A stretch of 64,000 nt of DNA from Rhizoclosmatium globosum (lineage: Eukaryota; Chytridiomycota; Chytridiomycetes; Chytridiales; Chytriomycetaceae): positions 62,001-126,000 of the forward strand of contig MCGO01000116.1 of assembly GCA_002104985.1 (NCBI GenBank). The letters are read 5' to 3'. The stretch's first letter is position 1, and each line of letters starts with the position of its first letter. Positions 31,999 through 42,703 of the stretch are shown piece by piece. The position numbers and the translations under genes are program-made. Under the pieces are notes generated by a model that worked only from the letters and a program-made list of their open reading frames with translations, did no database searches and was not told where the DNA came from.

Positions 31999-34900
31999 TC
32001 AGACAGTGATCCTTATCCTAATTTCCTTCTCTTCCATCACACCGACCATTTCAGAAACTTCTTCAGCATCAAACACTCCCCGCAACTCTCCCATAACAAG
32101 CATATAAATCTTTTTGCTCCACGGACATTCTCGAATAGCACGAAACAAGAGTTGCTTGGCTTTCATGAGGTTACCAGTCAGGATTTCAAAAATGATTGAG
32201 AGGTACCAAATAGATGGACAATGTCTTGCGCTTGGGCATTCGTGAGCTCTTGAGAAGAGAGACCGAACAGAGTTTTGGTTATATGTGCTGCCAGTATGGT
32301 GATGAAGCTCAGAAAAGATGGCAAATATCCATAGTGTCGGAGAAGGATTCCTTTAAAAAACGGAATCTGTCAGGCAAACCTCCTCGAAGAAAAGGGTTCA
32401 CTTACTTTTTCAACTCAGAGTCCAAGACTCGTCGAACCCGGTTTTCAATCTTGGTCTTGGCTTCATTCTCTGCGAATCGCGACAAAAACACAGTGTTATG
32501 TGGGAACTCCGCAACAGCTGCTTCGAGCGCTTCTCTCAAGTCACCAGGCCTGACAAACACACCAGGTCTCTTCGAGTGGCGGATATGGAGGCTTAATTTG
32601 GCTTCAAGAATTAATTCACGTAATGCAGGTAATAATCCAGTTCGGGAGAGCATCTCATTAAAGAATTTGAATGGTTCTTCGAGAGAATTGAAGTTGAGAT
32701 ATTCAAATAGTCCAGTGCATGTGATGAGAGCCGATGTGATTCGAATGGCTTGTGATGAAGGCGGCTGAAGAGTAGTTTGGTATTGTGAGTTGCATTTTTG
32801 AATTGCTCGATCGGTTAATTCATTAAGGAACTGTGAAGAAATCTTAGTACCAATACGATTGCCTAATGGCACTTACTTTTCGGGTCTTTAAAATCCGAGT
32901 TGCACTTGGTTTCTCAGCTTCGACGGCTGAAATATCCGCAGAAACGTCGGCAAATGACACAAGTACCCACAGAGCTTGTTGATAGTTTCCCAGGTCCATT
33001 TCCAACTCTGCATACTTCAAATGCAACAACACAGCATCATGCTGCTGTTCAACAGGAAACGTTCGATATGACGAAATGGCTGTTTGATAAATCTTACGTG
33101 CCTACCATAAACTTGAGTCAATCAATTGATAGAGCCAAAAAAACTTTACCTCATCAATCTTTCCTCTCACAACCTCTAGCCCAGCATAAAAACACCAAAG
33201 AGATAAATTCATCCTTTCCTCTTTCAAAAACGCCTTTCCAGTCTTCAACGCCGCTTTAATACTTAAGTTACACGCCTCAACACTGAGCAACACTGGAATA
33301 CCAATATCATCCAGTTCATCCACTGTTTTCCAAGTCTGTGCAACAAGGTTTTTGATAAAATCAAGTTGACCGTTGCCAGACTCCTGGACGGCTGTAATAT
33401 GTGGTGTGTCCAATATGGCTGATGTGGTGTTTTCTTGGGATGTGACGAGTGATGAAAGTGTGAGGGGAAAGTTTTTCAGTGGACAGGTTGGTGTAGGTTT
33501 GATAGTGTCTATATCCATTTCGTTTCCAGTAGGTGTTGATGCTTTGGGAAAGAATTGTGAAATGAGGGCGTTGCTCATCAATTCAACGTTCATTAATGCT
33601 TCCGATGTGACTAAAGTAGGGGAGGTTGTTGCAGTTGTGTTGAATGGACAGGATAGCAGATTCATAAAGTTGGAGACGAGCTTGGCCTTCAAGTTTGGGT
33701 ATGTCAAATGGAAAAGGAAAGGGCGAATGTCGTCAAAAATGATTGTAGCAAACGGATCAAGTTCCTCTTCTTCTTCACCATCTTGGTCTCCTTCATTCTT
33801 TTTTTCGCCTGTTGCTGACCGTTGAGGTGCCCAATTCATGAAAGCAGACTCAGACTCCACTCGAAACCAACGTGCATATTCTTCTGCAAAGATTTCGATA
33901 ATAAATACAACTTAAGGACCTCTCAAACCCTGAAACATACCTTCCATACTTTCATCGCCATCATCCGCTTGATGTGTACTGTATCCCGCAACTGGCTCTG
34001 CTCCCATCACATTCTGAATCCACCCCATCGCGCCAGGTTCGCCTACTCTTGCACACTCACTTTCCCAAAAGTCTTCAAACATATCAACACGCTGCTGCCA
34101 CGGCATATTCTCAAACGCCGGTGGAACAAAACACGAAAACTCAATCTGCCCCTGAAACAAAGCCACCGCGCGTTCTGTGTACCCAGCGTCGTACAAAAAG
34201 TGACACAATCGAGTGAAGAAGTGAAGGAGAGACGCCTGAAGAGTCTCTGAATCTTTTAAAAGTTGAGTTGTTGAGATTTAATTCTGAACAGAAAGTAAAA
34301 AACCCACCTTCACCCTCACGTAGAACACTTAAACACTCTTCAAAAGCGTCCACACATCCAGTAACTCCAAAACTTAAATAACTTGTCATTCGGAAAGTTA
34401 AATACCGGTCCCAGAGCTGCACTGCCTCAGATCCGTTGCCGCTTCTTTTCAGAACTCGGTCCCAAAGAGTCAATAACTTTGCTGGTTCAGAATCGCCCCA
34501 AGCTTCTTCGCACATTCGAAGGTATGGTATCAAGAGCTCCAATGCGCCAGGGAAATGCTTCATGGCCTTTTCGTACATTGTCAATTTTCGTTCGGTTATG
34601 GCTTTCATTAGCTTTGCTTGTTGTTTTGTGTTGGATAATATGTCTGGAGTGACCAGCGTGTCTTGAAGGTTGATCAGTTCCAGCCAAGTTGACAGGTTTT
34701 TGGGGTTATTCTCAAGACGCAGGTTAAGGCGACGCGTTGTTTCGATGAATTCGGAAGATTCTTGAATGGAGGAAGAAGTGGCGACTGATGATGATGTTTT
34801 TGGGAACTGATCTTCTTCATCCTCATTTTCCTCAGTTGGATCCGCAAAAGCTTTTGCTGCCATTTTCTTGGTTTTCGGGAAAGCGATAAAGTCTTGAAGG

Positions 34901-35939
34901 AGTGTTGACTCTTTCTCGTTTGTGAGGTTTTTGGCGTTTTGATCCATCATGCTTAATATGAGGGTTAGTGAATGGAAAACAATTGACGCCAAGCAAACCT
35001 TCTAAACTGGATTGGCTTCGCTCGTAACGCTATGCGATATTCTCGTTCAGGAATACGATCCCCTTTTTGTCCTCCCAACTGATAAACGACAAGACTATTC
35101 AGGATTCTAGCATCGCGCGCAATACGATACCGAGGGTCAGGAGCACCAAGAATACGGTCTAAACAGAAATAAATTAATAAGTATCCCCTGACAGCAGACA
35201 GGTTTCAGCACTCACTTCCTATAGAACTGTATCTGGGGACCCCTTGCTTCGCAGTCGCGCTCCCAAATCTTGCATTTTGAGAGTCGCCATTTCTATCAAC
35301 AACAAAGCCATCTGGCAACGCGTCCAAGAATGATGGTACCTTCTGTTTCTTCTTCTTTGAGAATGTAGGCATTACGAATCCATCTGCGCTGTCTCCCACA
35401 TCCAGAGCATAGACGACATCCGACTTTTTGTGACCAGATGGCGTTACTTTCGCGCGTGCCTTTTCGCGGGTATTCCATTCGTAGTCGTCACGGGTTGTAG
35501 ATTTGTACAAGTCGAGTTCGTTTCCATCGCGGTAGTCGTAGTACTTGTCCTTTTTGTTCTTTTTTGACTTCTTTTTGCTGTTTGAGAATGCGGAAGAAGC
35601 GTAGTTGTTGTCCATGTCGACATCATCGCCATCAAGTTGGTTGGGTTGAGGAGGGACGCGGGATTGGGGCGTAGGAGCAATTTGTTGATTTGAGGCATCG
35701 AATGAGAATGAAGTAAAAGCGGGAAACGAAGAGGAAGGCTGTGTCCGTGTTTGAAGAGTGGTTGTTGTTGTTGTTTGTGTTGTTGTTGATTCGATCGTTG
35801 CAAACACTTTCAGTGGATTTGACGAGGCCTCTTCGTCTTCGTCTTCATCGTTGTCTTCATCGTTGTCGTCTCGGTTGAATGGCGCAAACGACGGAAAGAG
35901 CGACGACCCGAGAAACCCACTACTCGAACTTGGATTCAT
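31999..35939 (-). CDS. NRDE2 homologue (nuclear RNA surveillance/RNAi factor)
   Basis: Eight exons: 35216-35939, 34999-35158, 34308-34951, 33941-34252, 33150-33883, 32877-33101, 32406-32830, 31999-32350 (1191 aa; human NRDE2 about 1164). The N-terminus has L-F-P-S-F-A-P-F-N and a Lys-rich stretch. The middle has the NRDE-2 helices (F-I-A-F-P-K; W-L-E-L-I-N-L-Q; R-K-L-T-M-Y-E-K-A), and the C-terminus carries HAT/TPR-like repeats ending I-R-E-C-P-W-S-K-K-I-Y-M. In animals NRDE2 binds the exosome helicase MTR4 and splicing factors; in S. pombe the counterpart acts in heterochromatin and RNA elimination. The last exon was recovered by splice logic and extends well past the long ORF. Confidence 0.9.
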
Positions 35940-35970
35940 TTCTTTTTCTGAAACTAAAACAAATCAAATA

Positions 35971-36723
35971 ATGGCTGCACGGGAGAACGTTGTCATTGAA
36001 ACCTCGGCTGGTCAAGTCACCGTCGAACTGTACTGGGACCATGCGCCACGGGTACGTTGAAGATACTTGTGCTGATACATAGTTGCTGAAACTGCGCATC
36101 CCTCCTTCTCTGAACACAGACTTGCAAGAACTTTGCTGAACTGGCGAGGAGGGGTTACTACAATGGTATCATCTTTCACCGTGTCATCCCGGACTTTATG
36201 ATTCAGGTGAGCATTCAATCGCACTGCTGAAGCGATGGAGACAGGGTGACTTGTTGTCAGTGCTGGAACTGTCAGTCACCAATGCATTACAGAAAGTAAA
36301 GATTCAGTTTACCTTCGTCTAGATGGATGACGGATGGAGACAGAAATGCGCTCTGACTCGCTCGAGTACTCAGTTCAGAGTCCTAACAATCCATTCCATC
36401 ATTAGACTGGAGACCCAACTGGAACTGGACGAGGTGGACAGAGTATCTACGGTGAAAAGTTTGCCGATGAGATTCACAAAGATTTGAAGCACGTTGGTGC
36501 CGGGATTCTCTCAATGGCAAACAGTGGGAAGGACACGAACGGATCTCAATTCTTCATCACACTCGCTCCTACCCCTTGGTTGGATGGAAAACATACTATT
36601 TTCGGGCGAGTGTCTCATGGAATGAGTATTGTGAAGCGTTTGGGAATGGTTCCAACAGATAGTAGTGACAGGCCAAAAGAGGAAGTTATTATGCGACGTG
36701 TGTACCCAATTGAAGCCGTATAA
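35971..36723 (+). CDS. Cyclophilin-type peptidyl-prolyl isomerase, PPIL1-like
   Basis: Three exons: 35971-36051, 36120-36206, 36406-36723 (161 aa). [37 protein letters not shown] and [16 protein letters not shown] match PPIL1, the spliceosomal cyclophilin that binds SKIP/Prp45. Catalytic Arg, Phe and Gln positions are intact. Intron 2 is 199 nt, longer than most. The gene is divergent from NRDE2 with only 31 bp between the two start codons, so they must share a bidirectional core promoter. Confidence 0.94.
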
Positions 36724-36751
36724 ATTATTAATACTGCCTAATGAACGTCTA

Positions 36752-38009
36752 TTATCGCTCATCTCTATGTTTTTCTTCCCTGCTCTTTTGTTGGGAACTG
36801 CGCTGTTGACCGTCCTTGCCACCTTGCACAATGTGCGTTTCTGATTTGTTGCTCTGACCATGAGACTGCGATCGGTTCAATTGTGCTTTTGTTCGCTCCT
36901 TCATCCAAAGCCACTCCAGATTCAAAAGTCGTGAAAATATGTATGACTGAATTGCATACATGAGGAGAACAACAGATTCATTCCCATGAAACGAAGGGCT
37001 GTTCACCCAAATCATGATTCCGTTGATTACAAGAACAATGATGGACCGCAAGACTGGTGAGACGAAAACGTCAGTATTTCACGACACCAGCCTCTAACTC
37101 CCCAAACGCAAAAACACGTAACTGTTTTCCTGCGCCAGAAGCACAAACAATTTCGCAACGTTCTGTCCAACTCCACCGGGAAGCGCGAAACATTCAATCA
37201 TTCGAAGTCTGCAAAACCACACACTAAAAACAGTCGACACGGAGTCACACAGTATATCCGCCGCACTCGCCCCAATTCCAGTGATTGGATTTTGTGAAAA
37301 CGCACAACTAAGTCCATTCCAAGCTCCAAAACTGAGAATACAATCAGCAACGCCCCAAACAGCGCGATGAAAGACTCCTATAGCTGCGATAGGCATAAAC
37401 CAGGTTTGGAATCCAGAGACTGCATATGTTTTGTACAGCATGAAAAGGTCTGCAAGCAGTGTTATTAAGCTAACACTGATTTTGAATTGAAGTGCACAAA
37501 CCAAACACCACGTAATACGAATGGCTAACAACATCAATCAACAGATCTGCGAGGTAACAGCTCTCAGCGTCCAAATAAAAGCTGTATAGAAACAGAGCGT
37601 TGTATATGACAGATATGACATTGAACACAGCCATCAACACTAGAACGGCCTTCAGTCTCTTTTTCTTATCTTTCTCATTGTAAGTTTTGACTGAAAAGAG
37701 AATAAGTCCTTGAAAGCTGTTTTCGAGGGCGAATCCAAGGATAAAGGCTGTAAGAGGGACAGGATCGAATGAATGTGTTTGAAGCTGTAGAGCTGGTCCT
37801 GTTGATGAGTTTGAGAACGCTCTGTTTAGTCGGAGTGCCTTGAGGCTGGACAGGGGCTGGTACGAAGGCAAAAAGGACATTGATGGAACCAACACAAAAA
37901 ACAGAATTGTCAAGAAAGTATATCCGTGTGGAACAAGAAAACACCCGACTGTTTGGGCCCGACCTTCTTCCTCGTGTTTTGAAATAACGAAAGAAATAGT
38001 GGATGACAA
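36752..38009 (-). CDS. Seven-transmembrane protein, unrecognised family
   Basis: Three exons: 37502-38009, 37099-37449, 36752-37053 (386 aa). About seven hydrophobic segments, beginning with G-Y-T-F-L-T-I-L-F-F-V-L-V-P and including L-K-A-V-L-V-L-M-A-V-F-N-V-I-S-V. The final span is assembled across intron 2, whose branch site ATACTGAC supports the splice. The C-terminal 55 residues are very polar (Gln/Ser/Lys/Arg/Glu). It lacks the K-R-G and F-D-x-x-L-L motifs of the array at 1-6360, so I treat it as a different family. The start is uncertain; a downstream Met (M-S-F-L-P-S) would drop the first hydrophobic stretch. Confidence 0.75.
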
Positions 38010-38132
38010 AGGAAAGTATTGGATTCGAAATCAGGTGGAGATTAGATCCCCACAATTCTGGCTCACCTCATCCCTCTCCAATTTCAAATCTGACGTCATC
38101 AAGCGGTTTGCTTCTCCACAGGCGAATTGGCT

Positions 38133-38139
38133 ATATAAC
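38133..38139 (+). promoter_or_regulatory. TATA box of microprotein gene 1
   Basis: TATATAA, 89 bp before the ATG at 38222. A TGCGCAGTT element follows it and recurs downstream of the TATA box of microprotein gene 2. Confidence 0.6.
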
Positions 38140-38221
38140 CTGGGAGGGAACTGCGCAGTTTCCCTTTTCATTCACAAACAACAAAATTTGAAACTCTAAA
38201 TACCCAACCAAGAAAACAAAA

Positions 38222-38437
38222 ATGCCAGCTTTCACAGTCACTTCAAGAGCAAGTTTCAGTTCAGAGAACTCTGACACAACGTTCGTTGACACTACCCGCG
38301 CAGTGCAACCTTTAGCCAAGTCCAGTCATACGGTTTCCCGAGAGACAGTTCTACTTGGAGGCAGGAGTCCGTTCCTGAACACCGGTGCTTCAAACACACC
38401 TTACTCCGTCATGACGTCTGTCCGCATGAGCCAGTAG
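38222..38437 (+). CDS. Microprotein family member 1
   Basis: Single exon, 71 aa, no signal peptide or membrane span. It shares a block with the next two ORFs: S-S-E-N-S-D-T-T-F-V-D-T near the N-terminus and E-T-V-L-L-G-G-R-S-P-F, then S-N-T-P-Y-S-V and V-R-M near the end. The AAAACAAAA leader before the ATG and the upstream TATA box support real expression. No known family; conserved spacing among three adjacent paralogs is the main evidence that this is a gene. Confidence 0.75.
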   Translation: MPAFTVTSRASFSSENSDTTFVDTTRAVQPLAKSSHTVSRETVLLGGRSPFLNTGASNTPYSVMTSVRMSQ

Positions 38438-38866
38438 TTTACATAATAGCTTCATATCCATTTCTTATCTATACTTTGTTCCTCATACGCCATCTGCACA
38501 TAATAAAAAACTACTTGATTACTATGCTTTATCTCGTTGCCTTACACTTTGTCATTCCAAACTTTAATACTCCAGCGCATCAACTCGTTGCCGTTTATCA
38601 ATCAACTAGATACAATGCCACCATTACTTTATCAGGTAAGTTGGACCTTTGGTTTGATTGGGGGCTGAAATCAAGAGACTCAGGAAATTTTGTTCATTTC
38701 GGAGCCGTTTGATATCACTTTTCCTCATTTTTCTCATTTAGGAGATTGTTGTTGCAGTGATGTCATTCGAAAGTAACTCATCCATAAACTTGGGGGAAAA
38801 TGGGAATATAAGAGGCGCCCTTCGAAAATGCGCAGTTCTGAAAACCTTTTCACTAATAATACTATC
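38438..38866. other. Spacer between microprotein genes 1 and 2
   Basis: About 430 bp. It holds the 3' region of gene 1 (AATAAAAAAC near 38501) and the promoter of gene 2. An ORF at 38476-38712 has no motif support and is not annotated. Confidence 0.5.
38807..38813 (+). promoter_or_regulatory. TATA box of microprotein gene 2
   Basis: TATAAGA, 60 bp before the chosen ATG at 38867; an upstream in-frame ATG at 38828 lies only 21 bp from it and is probably in the transcription-start region. Confidence 0.55.
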
Positions 38867-39130
38867 ATGTCTTCTTCTAACGCATCAACTGAAAGCATTA
38901 ACTCTGATAACTCAGACGCTACGATTGTCGACACTTTCACGGTACTACGGGAGAACAAGAAAACTATCGTAGAAGTTCCAGAAACCCGTTCAGATTCTTC
39001 AGTATTACGGCAGACTGTTCTTCTTGGAGGTAGAACTCCATTCTTTGACGTAGGTTCTTCAGATAGCCCATATTCTTTGACTGTTGCTGTTCGTATGGAT
39101 AAACAGACCAAGCCTGACAAGAACACTTAG
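38867..39130 (+). CDS. Microprotein family member 2
   Basis: Single exon, 87 aa from the ATG at 38867. Start choice rests on the TATA spacing and on alignment with member 1. It shares S-D-N-S-D-A-T-I-V-D-T, Q-T-V-L-L-G-G-R-T-P-F, S-D-S-P-Y-S-L and V-A-V-R-M with member 1. The C-terminal tail is polar (Lys/Thr). Soluble by composition; no known domain. Confidence 0.75.
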   Translation: MSSSNASTESINSDNSDATIVDTFTVLRENKKTIVEVPETRSDSSVLRQTVLLGGRTPFFDVGSSDSPYSLTVAVRMDKQTKPDKNT

Positions 39131-39283
39131 GATAAATTCTAATTCCTGATCTTATTTGATTGTAAAATGAATAAAGATTATTAAATAAACAAAACAATTC
39201 ACTGTTATAAAATTTTCGATATTGGTGTTGCACCATTTCGGTGGAGATGGGACTAGTTACTTGACCACAACGAAAAAGCAGGG

Positions 39284-39290
39284 TATAAAA
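39284..39290 (+). promoter_or_regulatory. TATA box of microprotein gene 3
   Basis: TATAAAA, 62 bp before the ATG at 39346, matching the arrangement at the two sister genes. Confidence 0.6.
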
Positions 39291-39345
39291 ATGCATTGGT
39301 GCACATGGACAAAACAGTTTCAAACTTTGCAAGAAAACCACCACA

Positions 39346-39549
39346 ATGCCATCCAACTCAAGACTCAGCATCTATTCCACAAACTCCGACAAGACAATGG
39401 TTGGTTCTACAACCATGTCAATGCAGCCTGCTGTAGCTATGCCTCCGCGACCAGCATCCAGATCCAGTGTTCTTTTGCCATACCTTGTCGTTGGGCCAAC
39501 GAACTCTCCATTCTCTGTCTTTCCGGCCTTGCGTATGGGAAACCTTTAA
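39346..39549 (+). CDS. Microprotein family member 3 (diverged)
   Basis: Single exon, 67 aa. More diverged but recognisably the same layout: S-T-N-S-D-K-T-M-V near the start, S-S-V-L-L-P-Y-L-V-V-G in place of E-T-V-L-L-G-G-R, then T-N-S-P-F-S-V and A-L-R-M at the end. The TATA box and CCACCACA leader support expression. Confidence 0.65.
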   Translation: MPSNSRLSIYSTNSDKTMVGSTTMSMQPAVAMPPRPASRSSVLLPYLVVGPTNSPFSVFPALRMGNL

Positions 39550-39686
39550 GTGAACAAGCCAACGTCACCAGCTCAATACCTAATACTTTTGTACACATGT
39601 CATTTCAAGTGACCTATAACACTCTGCTTATTATGCTTCCATTTCAATACAATATATATATTTAAGTGACATTTTCCACATTGTTT

Positions 39687-40892
39687 TCAAATATTCGTCA
39701 CGAGAACTTGCCCCGCATCTCCGCCAGCAACAATCAGACCTTCGACTTCATGGAAACAGTCTACACTGTTTACAGAAGCGCCTAATCCTTCCACCTTCTT
39801 CACGTTAGCGCTCTTGTCAGATGTGCGATGTTTTGTGAATGCATCCGCCATATTGTTGTGATTATATTTGAATTGCGTGATTGAACCGTCTTGCGAGGCG
39901 GTGAGCAGAGATGTAGGGTCATGGGATGGGAATACAATGTCCCAGATTTCAGAGGAGTGTGGGTGGAAAGTTTGAATTTCGGGGTATGTTAGGTTACGGA
40001 GATCCCATACTTTCACGGATCCTGTGAGTTAATGGGGGAAGAAACATTAGAGTGGCAAGAAAAGTAAGTGAATTGGTACCATCTTGACAACCAGTTGCGA
40101 TACTGTATTGGAGCGAGGGGTGGACAGCGACGCAGTTCAAGCCAATGTCTGGGTGTTGTACGTCCTGGAATGCAGATGCAACACGTTTTCCACGATCATC
40201 AAAGAGGGCGAGACGGCCAGAATCTGTTGACACAACCACTTCGTGAGCTGACCGCCATTTCACGCCAGTCAGAGCCGACGAATCCGCGTCAGCAATTGAG
40301 GTTGTTTTTTTGAGGGTGGACAAGTCTGTGAATGTGACAGAAGCATCGACTCCAACTAAGTTTTGAGAAGCAGTTAGTACTTCAACGAGGAAACCCAGAC
40401 GAGACACGCACCCGAGACCACTTGAGAAGACTGCACGTGGATGGCAGTAACAGCACCCCACGCGTGTGGGTTAAAGGAAGACTTCAGTGTGAGTGTTGCC
40501 AAGTCAGCAGCAATTCCAACAACATGCACGACCCCGGCGGCATCGGCAGCAACAACAGTGTGCGGGTCGACAGCGGCAATGTCAGTGACGGCATTGGCCT
40601 TGAGGACCGTGTCGGCGTGTCGCTGTGCCGTGTAGAGCGCGCCTGGCTTCGCAACATTCGCGGCTGTGGTTCCGTGTTTAATTCCTGAACTAACTGAACA
40701 AAGTAACAAACAAACAAACGCACTGGTTGACGCTGAAAACAGGGTTACTTTTCCGCTTGAATCGCCTGTCACAAACGGAAGGTGTCCGCCGCTTCCACCC
40801 GGAACAACTCGCACTTTTGAGATGGGCGAAGCATTGAATGTGGCAAATCGGGGCGTTGTTGGTGGTGGTGGTGTGGTTGAGGATGAAAGCAT
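39687..40892 (-). CDS. NUP43-like WD40 nucleoporin
   Basis: Exons 40412-40892, 40080-40355, 39687-40021 (363 aa). WD40 propeller with D-A-D-S-S-A-L-T-G-V-K-W, H-P-S-L-Q-Y-S-I-A-T-G-C-Q-D-G, S-E-I-W-D-I-V-F and the end A-S-V-N-S-V-D-C. These align in order with human NUP43 (D-S-S-T-L-H; A-T-G-G-Q-D-G; E-M-W-E-V-H-F), part of the Y-complex of the nuclear pore. NUP43 is missing from many fungi, including S. cerevisiae. A 39-nt stretch in exon 1 (donor GTGCGT, about 40680-40718) could be an in-frame intron; read through, it adds 13 hydrophobic residues. Confidence 0.78.
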
Positions 40893-40942
40893 TGGTTGTG
40901 GTTTTGAAGAGAGAAAGAAGAGAAACGAAAAGTAGAACAAAA

Positions 40943-41328
40943 ATGAGGTGGGTTCTGTTAAACCTCATCTGCCTCCTTTCTAACTTGCTCCCTCTTTCAA
41001 CTTGAAACAGCGTCTACGGATACCTCAAGTACAACTTGGTGGGTGCTTTCTTGTCTTGTACTGTCCCGTGTGCTTACCTTCATGTTACTGTAGCACAACC
41101 ACCCAGCCGTCTTCATGGCCTTTGCCTTTGGTCTGACCATGCCTGTCATGCTCCTCGGTATCTACCCATACAGAAGAGAAGCTGGATACAAGAGACCTGT
41201 CGATGTGCCCCGATCCTTCCCACGTTCGTCTACATTTCACTTTTTTTAACACTAGTGAAGACTAAACCTCGTTCACCCTTCCAGTTCCTCTCCGTGCCCG
41301 CGAGCCTCTCTCTGGTTACGACGATTAG
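40943..41328 (+). CDS. Complex I small subunit (9.5 kDa / NDUFA3-like)
   Basis: Four exons with 5, 28, 130 and 44 coding bases: 40943-40947, 41011-41038, 41094-41223, 41285-41328 (68 aa). The protein starts M-S-V-Y-G-Y-L-K-Y, has N-H-P-A-V-F before one membrane span (M-A-F-A-F-G-L-T-M-P-V-M-L-L-G), a basic turn Y-R-R-E-A-G, and ends P-L-S-G-Y-D-D. That layout matches the fungal 9.5 kDa subunit of NADH:ubiquinone oxidoreductase (single-span accessory subunit of the mitochondrial inner membrane). It is divergent from NUP43 with 50 bp between start codons. It has no long ORF and is easily missed. Confidence 0.75.
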
Positions 41329-42048
41329 ATTGGGCGTTCTTGATATCCCCCTCCCCTTGACGCTATTGCGGGGTCGTTATTTGGATACAACTGTCGACTT
41401 CAAAAATAAATCCTGCAATGCTCACATACATATCGCTTGCGACATTTAAACTGTCGGGAAATGGATATTGGAGTTGAGGACTGTGAAATGGCTGCGAAGG
41501 TTGAATGAGGACAATCGTCGATATGATATCCGCTTGCATAGAACCAATTATTCCTTCAAATCGAATGCATTTAAAGGGATGAAGGGAGTTAAGGAAGTGG
41601 CGTATGGGAATCTTCAAATCGATCAGTGCAAGTTAAGTACACGATGTCTGGAAACATAGTGCCCTTGAAACGACAGATTAATATCTTTCCGCTCTTTTTT
41701 GGCAATGTGTTATATGAGTGAGTAGAGAAAGTGAACGTATATTGGTTAACGGCCTTTTCGATTCGAGTTAATCGAGAATGCATAGCATTGGTAAGTCTTT
41801 TACCAAATGTTACCAACGCGCTCCTTACCCTCGCATGTGAGTCGTCACTTGCTAACTAGAGGGAAAACCTTGAAGCAGAAAGACTCAGCGATACCAGTGT
41901 CATGGTCACTGGTGGGATATGTAGATATTAGAATATTGGAATAATAGAATCTGTGTATTGCACAACAGCGTCAAGAGTTCTCATGAAGATTATTTGACTT
42001 CTCTCTGTGTTCGTCATTTTTCCTGCCCCAAAACCATCTTCAACAACG
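41329..42048. other. Intergenic region, no gene seen
   Basis: About 720 bp between two small plus-strand genes. Several ORFs under 90 codons on both strands lack motifs and were not annotated. No RNA gene or repeat is evident. Confidence 0.5.
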
Positions 42049-42502
42049 ATGGCTTCAATCCGCCCTTTCTTTGCCGGAGCCATCGTCTCCGCAGCTGCCT
42101 ACTCCATCTTCTCATCACAGGTACACTTCAAAACAGTATCCTGTGTTCAGTCAGAGAAACCAGAGTTAACCCTGCAAACACTCCTCAGATCCAACACGAC
42201 AACAAAGTCTCCCGACAGCAACTGCAACAGCTTTCCGCCAAAGTCCTCAGAGCCGCGGACGAACCAGTTCCATTCAACTCGGTACATATGCCTTGACTGA
42301 CGTAGTTGGAGTGTGTTCTGACACCAAACCACGTTTTTTATAGATCCCTTCTGAACCAGGATACCTCTCGAAAGCTCTGGGCCCATCTGCTGATATTTTC
42401 GGATCATTCAATCTTAGAGTACATGCCAATAACGCTGCTGAGTACTGGAATGGAGGTGTTCGCTCGGTTGCTGCTGCGTTGACTGGTGGAAAGGCTCAGT
42501 AA
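42049..42502 (+). CDS. Small mitochondrial inner-membrane protein, MIC12-like
   Basis: Three exons: 42049-42120, 42189-42281, 42344-42502 (107 aa). One N-terminal hydrophobic span (F-F-A-G-A-I-V-S-A-A-A-Y-S-I-F), a helical segment (R-Q-Q-L-Q-Q-L-S-A-K-V-L), and a C-terminal block N-N-A-A-E-Y-W-N-G-G-V-R-S-V. A single N-terminal span followed by a Trp-Asn-x2-Val-Arg motif recalls MIC12/AIM5-type MICOS subunits, but similarity is weak and this is inference. An acyl-carrier or other small respiratory-chain assembly factor is possible. Confidence 0.6.
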
Positions 42503-42703
42503 ATGGAGAGGTGTTTCTGGATACGGTTTACGTGATTAGTAAATAAACGGAATATATTGTCTTCGAACACATTGTGGTATGAGGTAACAGAGGTATTCTT
42601 ACGTCGGTTCTTTATGTTCTACAGGAACTCTGGCATAGTCTTGCGGGCCACGGAGCTTGAAATCTCTGAGTACTGTCCACGAAATCTTTCTTAAAATTTC
42701 CTG

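Noticed and set aside
36207..36405. Possible snoRNA in the 199-nt intron of PPIL1
   Set aside because: A GGATGA-like box and a CTGA are only about 20 nt apart and no terminal stem forms.
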